From the IMG/VR virus record IMGVR_UViG_3300013285_000070, positions 1 through 25,435 of that record: a stretch of DNA of 25,435 bases. The stretch is one strand, 5' to 3'. A model generated the notes under the pieces. It had not been told where the DNA came from. It worked only from the letters and a program-made list of their open reading frames with translations, and made no database searches. Both the position numbers and the translations under genes were made by a program. Shown in pieces: positions 5,774 through 13,700 of the stretch. Positions within the stretch are counted from its first letter, which is position 1. Each line of letters starts with the position of its first letter. Origin of the DNA: a virus.

Positions 5774-8364
5774 ACTGTTATCCTGTCATTTTTAAACGCT
5801 AGATATTTATCACTGTTGTATCCCGTCACGGCAGTAATGATAAAGCGGTCCACCACATAGTCTATTGTGGAGAAATTGAACCCGCTGGCCTTGATATTTC
5901 TCAAAACGGTATCGCCTTCGCCTGGCTTGCAAAAGCACAGGGGCAGAGACAACGAATAGTTTAGCTGTTGTTTTTGGCCTTTAGGAATACTTCTCATCCA
6001 CAAAGGCAAGTAATTTCTTTCATGCGATATGCCCACTCCCTCGTTGTCTTTCCAATTTTGGATACTGCTGCGCCAATTGGTTATGCTGTTGGGGAAATAG
6101 GTGTCCACTTGCGGATTACTGGCTTCATAGCCTGTGCTATCCACGGTTAGCCTGTTATAGGACAAACCGGTGATATGTGTTTCATCCACTGTGATAATGT
6201 CCGGCTCCAGTGCGGGAGATACAACTCTACTGGGCAAGTGTGCCCCATTGGGTTCCATGGGGTCTATCATCTGTACATAAATTGCTTCGTAAACACTGGC
6301 ACCGGTTTGTGGATCAATAGCAACAGCTTTCTTCACAGTGTCAAACAGGAACCGTTTACGTTTGGTATTGAGACCCATGGCGGACACATACACCGCTGCT
6401 TCTCTAGTTTCTATGCCAGCATACACCAACACTTTTAAATCTGTTTGAATTCCAAATGCTGGATCATTTAATCTATACAATGTGTTAGGCACAAACACTG
6501 TGGGATTGTTGATGAACTTTTGCCACACATTGCGTTTGGCCGCATCCAAAAATGGTCGCACCATAATATGGCTGTAATTTACAATGTTAGGAGTGCTAAT
6601 TCTCAATGTGAATGTCTGCATTTCTCTGTTGTAACCGTATTGGTCACTGGCAGTGATTGTGAACGTGTACTTTCTATCAAATGTGGTGCTGTTGTTATCA
6701 AAAAATGTAGTGTCGCTGTCAAATGTAATCAACCCTTTTTGCAATGTGACAGCGTTGTAAAACTGATTCACCATGCCAATAATTTCTCCATCAGCATTCA
6801 ATGCCAGACCGGGCGGCAGTTTCTCAAGCACAGTTTGTGGAGTCAAAGTGTATATCACAACACTGTCGGGAATATTACTTGTAGCAAACACATTTAGTGT
6901 ACATGTATAGTTGGCATCGATAGTGCCTAAATCTGTAGGAGTTTGCCAAGTAATGATACTGTTGATATCTCCTATTACCACAATATTAAAAGTTCTACTG
7001 GCTGCAACCATGTCATTTTTACTGCCAGCACGAGTAGCTGTCAAAGTAAATGTGTATTTTTTTGTCACTGTGGGTTGATAAGGAACTACTCCGTAAATGT
7101 CTCCTGTTCCTGGATCAAATTTCGTGCCAGGAGGAGTGGCACACAGTGTACCAATATAAAATGGTGTACCGTTGGGGATTGTTTGCACCAACACAGTGTT
7201 TATGGTGAGACGGTAGATGCCGCCCGGCAAGGCAGTCACAGTAGCAATTTGATAATTTTGTCCGATACCGCCTGCTAGATAATATTCAAAGTTAAACCAT
7301 AAGCCTGGCGCCAACACCACCGCTTCAGATTCGCTGACATTTGTTATAGTAATATGATTACTGCCAATTATGTTATCAGTATTGACCACTTGATATGCAT
7401 TCACATAGATTTCTTGATTGGTAGATTCCAACCTAAATTCAACATTGTTGTTGTCGTACAATGCTATTGGCACAGTGAGATAATTGTTGGCTCTAAACAC
7501 GCCCAAGTTTGGATTGGTAATCCATACTGGTTGACGAATATAAGTGGCATCAGCACTGAACTCATCAGCTAATCCATTCAAAGTGGTACTGTCAGCACGG
7601 AACTCATCGTTGCCCACAACAAATATTCTAAACACACGCTGAGAAAAATTTACACCATCGCTTACTGTTATTTTAAACTGATAGTTGACATTTAGTGTAA
7701 TGGGCTGTGTGGTGGGCACATTGAAATCAAACGTCACATTGTCATATGCATAATCATCAAAGCCGTCTGTGGGCGTAATACCGTAGTCGTAGCCTCTGCG
7801 ATCGTATATACTGGCATCATAGGTTCCGTTACCATCTTTGAGTGTGATAGCAGGTGTGGGTTCAATGTATCCAGTTATTAATCCGCTGTCGCTTAGAGTA
7901 AGTCCTTTGGGTAATTTTCCATCGCCGCTGGCAATATAAAATTTAAGATCACTGCCTTTGGAGTTTAAATTCTCTACTTGTATTTGATAATTCACATAAG
8001 TTGAATCCAATACATACAACTGATGCGCTGGACCAATATCAAGTGGTCCAGATGCTTGTAAAAAGACAGGCACGTTGGGATCAGTCACTGTCATACTAAA
8101 TGTTCTGTCAGCCACTTGCGGTAGATTGTTGACCAGTTTGCTGGCTCTTATACAAAAACTAAAATCCAACTGATGTTTGATAGTGAAACCACTGCCAATG
8201 ATGTCACGGCCTTTCAAGAACATGCCTCTTGGCAATGCTCCAGAAATCACACGATAGGTCACGCCCTCGTCGTCGGCAACAGGTAATGGTATGGTGTAAT
8301 TTGTTTCACCAACAAATGATCCCAAACTGTACCCTGATGGTTTTGTCCACACAACTAGAGACAT
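5770..8364 (-). CDS. Large virion protein with putative Ig-like (He_PIG-type) repeats, 864 aa
   Basis: The motif L-P-x-G-L-x-L-x-x-x-G-x-I-x-G, typical of putative-Ig (He_PIG) domains, recurs at least four times: LPRGMFLKGRDIIGSG near the N-terminus, LPKGLTLSDSGLITGYIEP, PPGTKFDPGTGDIYGVVP and LPPGLALNADGEIIGMV. Each is followed by a Y-x-F-x-x-x-x-x-D/T-type strand. The last third is different and matches, from memory, a conserved end of cyanophage structural proteins: FGIQTDLKVLVYAGIETREA, a Lys/Arg-rich KRKRFLFDTVKKAVA, ERNYLPLWMRSIP, PLCFCKPGEGDT and a final GYNSDKYLAFKNDRITV. The frame opens 6 codons earlier at a TTG, but the ATG at 8364 (MSLVVWTKPSGYSLGSF) fits the family and follows the previous stop by 1 nt. 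It is probably an adhesion or tail-decoration protein. Confidence 0.88.
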   Translation of the reverse strand: MSLVVWTKPSGYSLGSFVGETNYTIPLPVADDEGVTYRVISGALPRGMFLKGRDIIGSGFTIKHQLDFSFCIRASKLVNNLPQVADRTFSMTVTDPNVPVFLQASGPLDIGPAHQLYVLDSTYVNYQIQVENLNSKGSDLKFYIASGDGKLPKGLTLSDSGLITGYIEPTPAITLKDGNGTYDASIYDRRGYDYGITPTDGFDDYAYDNVTFDFNVPTTQPITLNVNYQFKITVSDGVNFSQRVFRIFVVGNDEFRADSTTLNGLADEFSADATYIRQPVWITNPNLGVFRANNYLTVPIALYDNNNVEFRLESTNQEIYVNAYQVVNTDNIIGSNHITITNVSESEAVVLAPGLWFNFEYYLAGGIGQNYQIATVTALPGGIYRLTINTVLVQTIPNGTPFYIGTLCATPPGTKFDPGTGDIYGVVPYQPTVTKKYTFTLTATRAGSKNDMVAASRTFNIVVIGDINSIITWQTPTDLGTIDANYTCTLNVFATSNIPDSVVIYTLTPQTVLEKLPPGLALNADGEIIGMVNQFYNAVTLQKGLITFDSDTTFFDNNSTTFDRKYTFTITASDQYGYNREMQTFTLRISTPNIVNYSHIMVRPFLDAAKRNVWQKFINNPTVFVPNTLYRLNDPAFGIQTDLKVLVYAGIETREAAVYVSAMGLNTKRKRFLFDTVKKAVAIDPQTGASVYEAIYVQMIDPMEPNGAHLPSRVVSPALEPDIITVDETHITGLSYNRLTVDSTGYEASNPQVDTYFPNSITNWRSSIQNWKDNEGVGISHERNYLPLWMRSIPKGQKQQLNYSLSLPLCFCKPGEGDTVLRNIKASGFNFSTIDYVVDRFIITAVTGYNSDKYLAFKNDRITV
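5804..5811 (-). promoter_or_regulatory. T4-like late promoter upstream of the 277-aa gene
   Basis: GATAAATA on the minus strand matches seven of seven fixed positions of the T4-like late octamer NATAAATA. It sits within the last codons of the 864-aa gene, 31 nt before the next ATG, with the AGGA ribosome-binding site between them, so it can give the 277-aa gene and those downstream an independent late transcript. Confidence 0.72.
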
Positions 8365-8365
8365 A

Positions 8366-8932
8366 TTAGGCAAATGTTCCAAAGTCTAGTTGATTTCTAG
8401 GACCCTGTTGTCCAAAGGTCCATGTGCCAAAGTCCAAGGGATTGTGCAAAGGTTGGCCATTCAAATCAAAGTTACCAGCTGAATTGGAAATGATTGGTCC
8501 CAGATCTAAATTCACTGCACTTGATCTGATCAGTAACTCCAGCGTAGCAGCCAGTAATTGTATATCGTATCCAAAAATTCTTGCTTGTACATCACCGCGC
8601 CCGCCCAAAATATATCCATTTAGATCCAAGTCTGATCCCAGCTGTGGATGGGAATCTGTCAGCAAACGTGTTTTTGCACTGAGGTTCACTGTGTTTTCGC
8701 TACTGGTAAACACCACACTGGTGTCAGTACTGGTCAGTGATTTAAATTCTAAATTGACACCTGCTTTGTCTTTAAAAATTCCAGCGCCAGCTCCTAAGTT
8801 TGTGCCATTTATAACTGCTGCTTCAGCAAACAGTTGTGTAAAATTAGCATTGACTTTCTGGAATGCGGTGCGTAAATCGTCACCTGTGCCGTCATTGGCA
8901 TAAGTACCCAAGTTGATCGTTTGAATAGACAT
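8366..8932 (-). CDS. Virion structural protein with N-terminal NDGTGD module, 188 aa
   Basis: Residues 5-36 form a module (TINLGTYANDGTGDDLRTAF, then Q-K-V-N-A-N-F-T-Q-L-F) that recurs in the 315-aa protein and in many T4-like phage fibre and structural proteins, where it is probably an attachment or trimer-capping segment. The rest is beta-rich, with a repeated LDFGT phrase near the C-terminus (NPLDFGTWTFG and NQLDFGTFA). A T4-like late promoter lies 21 nt upstream, and AGAGGG precedes the ATG with a suitable spacer. The TAA is 1 nt from the next gene's ATG, so the 864-aa gene is coupled to it. There is no enzymatic motif. Most likely it is a small baseplate or tail-fibre adaptor. Confidence 0.85.
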   Translation of the reverse strand: MSIQTINLGTYANDGTGDDLRTAFQKVNANFTQLFAEAAVINGTNLGAGAGIFKDKAGVNLEFKSLTSTDTSVVFTSSENTVNLSAKTRLLTDSHPQLGSDLDLNGYILGGRGDVQARIFGYDIQLLAATLELLIRSSAVNLDLGPIISNSAGNFDLNGQPLHNPLDFGTWTFGQQGPRNQLDFGTFA

Positions 8933-8952
8933 GATGTCAGCCCTCTTTTAAG

Positions 8953-8960
8953 TATTTATC
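8953..8960 (-). promoter_or_regulatory. T4-like late promoter upstream of the 188-aa gene
   Basis: The minus strand reads GATAAATA followed by CTTAAAAG, a full match to NATAAATA, 21 nt before the ATG at 8932. It overlaps the final codon of the peptidase gene. With the octamers at 5804 and 1434 it indicates a shared late-gene control signal. Confidence 0.75.
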
Positions 8961-9786
8961 AAGGGTTGGTAACCGCACTGATTAGCCAAAAATCATTGCT
9001 CATTTGTGTGTTTTTGATAACATCGTAAGGCATGTAAAAGTAACCACGATCACCCCAACCAGCGCTCCAACTGTTACGGCATATGAATCTACCGTTGGCT
9101 CGGCCTGCCACTGGCATGTTATCGTCATAGCCCACAATGGCCACAGCATGTCCACCCAACACTTGCTCTGTATTAACATCTGGATAAGGCATCATACCTG
9201 TGGTGTTGTTGACGGTGCCTTCAAAACTTTCGTAAACTGTAAATCCCATCACAACTGGATTACCAGCGGCCAGTGCGTTCTTCACTGCTGTAAAATCTGC
9301 ACAACGTTGATAACCAGTTACCTTACGCTTTAAGGCATCGGTGTAGGCAGCAGGTGCTGGTTTGGTAGCAAACTTGTTTTCAACATAAGGCCAAAGACTT
9401 TCTATAGGAGCACCTTTGGTATAGCACACTTTGATACCATCGCGAATATATGCACCAGCATCAAACCTAACTGATCCTTCCAACACACGTTCCTCGTAAT
9501 AGATGAACAAGCGGCTCACATCTAGATTCTTACCGCGTTTACGATCAATCAGTTCGATTAATCCAGCAATGGCATTGCCAGTACATGAACCAATCTGCCC
9601 TTGATTTTCAATAGCACTGGCATAGTTTCGCAGGTCAACTTTTGCAGCTAATGCAACTGGTTGCAGTTGATACATGTGATCTCTTGGATCAGGAGTATCT
9701 GGTAGCCAACGATACTTTCCTAGAAATTTAGGATTAAAGATCCCCGATACATCGATTGTTGATAAATTTACGCCTGCTGTTTTCAC
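8959..9786 (-). CDS. Papain-family (C1A) cysteine peptidase, 275 aa
   Basis: All four papain active-site residues are present: the oxyanion Gln62 and nucleophile Cys68 in NQGQIGSCTGNA, His213 in LGGHAVAIVGYDD, and Asn238 in CRNSWSAGWGDRGYFY, which also carries the family's G-W-G-x-x-G-Y. An N-terminal YRWLPDTPDPRDHMY (about residues 25-39) matches the short leader seen in bacterial C1A peptidases, where it precedes a V-D-L-R strand as here. No signal peptide or long inhibitory propeptide is visible. The start is GTG at 9786, supported by GGAG 6 nt upstream and coupled to the previous TAA. It lies between structural genes under apparent late control, so plausible jobs are maturation of the long virion proteins, digestion of host surface protein, or a virion-borne enzyme. 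The fold is clear; the target is unknown. Confidence 0.93.
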   Translation of the reverse strand: MKTAGVNLSTIDVSGIFNPKFLGKYRWLPDTPDPRDHMYQLQPVALAAKVDLRNYASAIENQGQIGSCTGNAIAGLIELIDRKRGKNLDVSRLFIYYEERVLEGSVRFDAGAYIRDGIKVCYTKGAPIESLWPYVENKFATKPAPAAYTDALKRKVTGYQRCADFTAVKNALAAGNPVVMGFTVYESFEGTVNNTTGMMPYPDVNTEQVLGGHAVAIVGYDDNMPVAGRANGRFICRNSWSAGWGDRGYFYMPYDVIKNTQMSNDFWLISAVTNP

Positions 9787-9787
9787 A

Positions 9788-10735
9788 TTATGCTCCAGTA
9801 CCGTTGTGTAATATCTTAAATGCTGCTGCCAATCTGTCTATGGCCTCTTGTATTGTTGTAGGAGCAGTACCGTTCCAATCCGTAGATGTTGCAGGAGTGT
9901 ATGAAACTGTGCCACCGGAGGGCAATGTTAGTTTACCATCTGTGTTGAAAGACCAACTTTTTGCAGATGCTGTTATTTTTATAGGCTTGCTAGAGGTAAC
10001 CAACTGCATACCATCCCCGCCACTTGTGCTATATCTAATCTGAGGGTAGACAAGATCACCAGCATCTGGAAAGTAAAATGTTTTATTAGTAGCATCTAAA
10101 GCCCACAAATATGCCACATCACCATCAACGCCCGAAAAAATAGCGCCATTGCCTGTTGGCAATTTGATAGATAGTGGGTTAATCTTAAAGGTGGTATTGA
10201 CGCTGGGCGAGCTGTTGGAAAGATTTACTGTTAGCGAATTACCCGTGGATATAGTAATGCTTTTACCAGTAGTAGTGGTAGCGTCCGGGAATGTTAGTTT
10301 ACCATCTGCGCCAAATGTCCATGTGTTACCCAGTGAATAAATGGTGGTTTGATTACCAGCAATCTCTATATCACCAACTGTGCCATCGTATGGTAAACCG
10401 CCTTGTATAAGTTGTTCAGGTGTGGCTAAGGGAGGAGCACCAGCTTCAATGATCACATTGCCTCCAGCACCATTTCGCATGGCGTTGGCACCTTTGATAT
10501 ACACCGGCATAGCAGTATCAAATCCGCTTTGGATAGTAATACCGCCAGTTGGTACACCTTCGCCGTCCAGCTCAATCCTAACAAACTGTGTGTCGTCACC
10601 CAGGTGGTACTTTGTACTAGTGTCAGTTGCAAACAGTTCAGTAAAATTTTGATTTATTTTGCTAAATGCAACACGCAATGTGTCTCCTGTTTTGTCGTTT
10701 GCCGCCTGACCGACATTGATAGTTAATTTACTCAT
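9788..10735 (-). CDS. Virion structural protein with N-terminal NDxTGD module, 315 aa
   Basis: Residues about 4-36 (TINVGQAANDKTGDTLRVAF, then S-K-I-N-Q-N-F-T-E-L-F) repeat the 188-aa protein's N-terminal module. The body is Gly/Thr/Ser-rich beta structure. It contains two copies of a W-x-F-x-x-D-G-K-L-T-x-P phrase (WTFGADGKLTFPDATTTTG and WSFNTDGKLTLPSGGT) that I know from other marine phage structural proteins. The C-terminus ends in a short helix (TTIQEAIDRLAAAFKIL) that could trimerise. The ATG overlaps the giant gene's TAA (TAATG) and follows GGGGAG. The same operon holds the giant protein and the peptidase. It is probably a fibre- or baseplate-associated protein; no catalytic site is seen. 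Confidence 0.86.
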   Translation of the reverse strand: MSKLTINVGQAANDKTGDTLRVAFSKINQNFTELFATDTSTKYHLGDDTQFVRIELDGEGVPTGGITIQSGFDTAMPVYIKGANAMRNGAGGNVIIEAGAPPLATPEQLIQGGLPYDGTVGDIEIAGNQTTIYSLGNTWTFGADGKLTFPDATTTTGKSITISTGNSLTVNLSNSSPSVNTTFKINPLSIKLPTGNGAIFSGVDGDVAYLWALDATNKTFYFPDAGDLVYPQIRYSTSGGDGMQLVTSSKPIKITASAKSWSFNTDGKLTLPSGGTVSYTPATSTDWNGTAPTTIQEAIDRLAAAFKILHNGTGA

Positions 10736-13700
10736 TATGCTCTCCCCACAGCAATTTCAATTACTCCAGCTTCGCCCGAGTCCTTGTCTTCCAATGCCTT
10801 ACCAATAATAGCACCAAGTGTTGGAGTTGAAGCTCTAACAGCATAACCAGGAGTAGCACTAGTTGTCAGCATATCGCCTTTCCTCACACGTCCTACCACT
10901 TTGCATGGCACACGACCTACCAAGGCAATACAAACTTTTGTGCCCACCAAGTTATGATTCATGGTGTACGCCGGGTCAGTTGTTACCACTCCAGCACATC
11001 TAGTATCATTGATGTGTGTGGTTGTTGTGGTCTCAGCATCCCCACCAAACACCAACACTGTACCAGGCTCATATTCTTCATCACTAGTGTACCACTCAGC
11101 CAAGTCACTGTATGTGGCCTGCATCTGACTGCCTGTACCAGTCAATGTCCATGTGCCTTGGATAGTGCCAGTGGTTGAACCAGTGTTTGATCCGCCGCTG
11201 GTACCAGCCACAATAGCAGATGCATACAGCGTGGCCACTTCACCACCACCTGAGCCGTCACGCAACAACAGCGTACTGGCAGTTCTAGCCACAGCATTTG
11301 GTGTAGTGGCACTGGTAGTTTGACTGGTCACACTGGCCGCAACACCGTTGAATGTGGCTGAACCAGCAGTTGCACCACCACTGTTCACAACAATAAAGTT
11401 GAATGTTATAACACCGCTTGGTGTGCTGTTTGGTGCTGCACTCAGTGTTATGCTGGTTGCACTATTGACTGTTTGCACAGTTTGTCCTGCGATAAATCCA
11501 ACACCGTTCACTGCCATGCCAGCAACTATGGTGCCAGTTGCGCCGGTAAAGTTGAATGTTGTTCCGCTTGAGCCTGTGGCATTGTATGTTGCTGTGATTG
11601 TGTAACTGCTCAACAACAAGCCACTGAATCCCAAGTTGGCATTAACATATCCAGCAAAGAAGTTGCCTGAACTGTTGCGCAACACCAGTGTGTTGGCTGA
11701 GTTGGCAGTGGAGTTGGCTGTGGTAGCACTGGTGGTCTGACTTTGCACACTGGTAGCCACAAAATAGCTGCCAGGGTCAACACTCCAGTTGCCTGTAACA
11801 GTGCCGCTAGTGCCTGAAGCGCTGGTGGTCAGTTTGGTTTGTTTAATGCTGCCGCCTGTGCTGTCGAACACCACACCTGCCCCCAGGGCCCATGAACCGC
11901 TGATTGTACCAGAACCCACACCTGAATCCAGTGTTCTTGTGTACAAGGTTCCTACTGATGTGTCCAGTACATCACCGCTGGCTTTCAGTTTCCAATAACC
12001 AGTAATGGTAGCAGGTGCAACACTGGTACTGCTGACCGCGGTCAGCGTATTGGTTTTCAGTGTGCCGTTTACCACATTCCAAACACTGCCACTCAATACA
12101 CTCCAGTCGCCTTGTACTTGTCCGGTAACTGTGTTGTCTGTGGCGTTGGTTTTGATAGTTCTAGTCAACAGGGTACCTGATGTTGATGCAAGGTCGACGG
12201 TGCCAGTAAACGTTGAAACAGCATTGCTTGTGGTAGTACCAGCCGCTGTCAAAAAGTAAACAGGGCTGGGTCCAGCACTGGCAGGAGTATTGAATTGTAA
12301 TGTTACACCGTCAGCATTCAAACTCACAACACTGTATCCGTTTATCTTAACCCCTACCACATCAATAACACCGCTGGCATCAGATTTAATAATGGCACTG
12401 GTAGCATGTGCTGTGGTCACTGGGGTAATGCTGTAACCAGTGCCTTGGCCAGTTTGTGTAAACACACCAGCACCAGTAAAGTTTGCACTGGCAACGCCGC
12501 CGCCTGCACTCAACACTTGGCTAGCTGTGTATTCAGTTGGACTTGCCGCACTGCCTGACAAATTGGCCAACACTGTGCCAGCAGTCATTTGCTGAATTTT
12601 GGCAAACAACACACCAGTTGTTGCGCTGTTACTGGTTACAAAATCCACCCAGCCGTTGGTCACGCTAAACGCATTGCTGTTGAAAGTTGCAATACCCAAA
12701 TTACTTTGAACCAGCGTGGCAGGCGCAGTGCCCAGAGCAGCAGTGGCCGCTTGCATGGCCAATTTACTTTGTGCAATAGCTGCACTTGCATTCACCATGG
12801 CATTCACAATCTTGTTGGACTGTATGCTGGTAGTCAATAATCCTCCAGCATTGACAGTTGGTGTGTATGAAATGTTAACATCGCCAGTTGGCAAAGCAGC
12901 ATTCTTCCAAGTGGAACTGGTTGGGTCATACACTATAGAATCGCCACCTGACAGATTGCTGAATGTGATAATGGTAGGAGCTATGCCTCCTGGAGGAGCA
13001 CCATTCAATGTGATAATGGTATTGGCACCGGACACTGCAATATTTGTAATGGTTTGGCCAGTAAAGTAACCCGCAATGGCTGAGGTTGGAGCCATTCCTT
13101 TCAAAATTGCTCCATTCACGGTAGTTACAGTGAGAGTCACGCTGCTCAAACTTACCCATGTTGCAGTGCCTTGGAATGCAGTATCTTTTAATTTGAATAA
13201 ACTGTTGCCGCCGGACCCCACAAAGTCCACATAGCCTTTGTTGGCGGCATTGGTGTCATTGGTGACAAATCCAGGCATGTACAAGTTTTGAATAAAGTTG
13301 TTGCCCATATTCAATGCATTCTTCATTGCCAAGCCACCATTTAGTGGCAAGAAGCCTGGTCCAATTATGTTGGCAGCACTGACTGGATTGCTACTGGCAT
13401 CAAGCCCTAGGCGCAAGTCAATGTATCCTCGAATGGCACTTTGTACTGGCACAATGTCAGGAGCATTTTCGTTCATGGTCAAATCAGTTGAGAACTCACT
13501 TACCACAACACCACGTTTGAATCCCAATCCATCCAAGTTGCTCAACGCAATAGAAGCCGCAAAAGTAACCGTACCTGTACCTTGGTCCACTGTAAAGAAT
13601 CTGCCCACACGGAAGATACCGTTTTGGTCAGTACTCACATGGAACACACGACCCACACCTTCTTCAACCACAGCAAATGAACTGTTGGCTGCTTTGGTCG

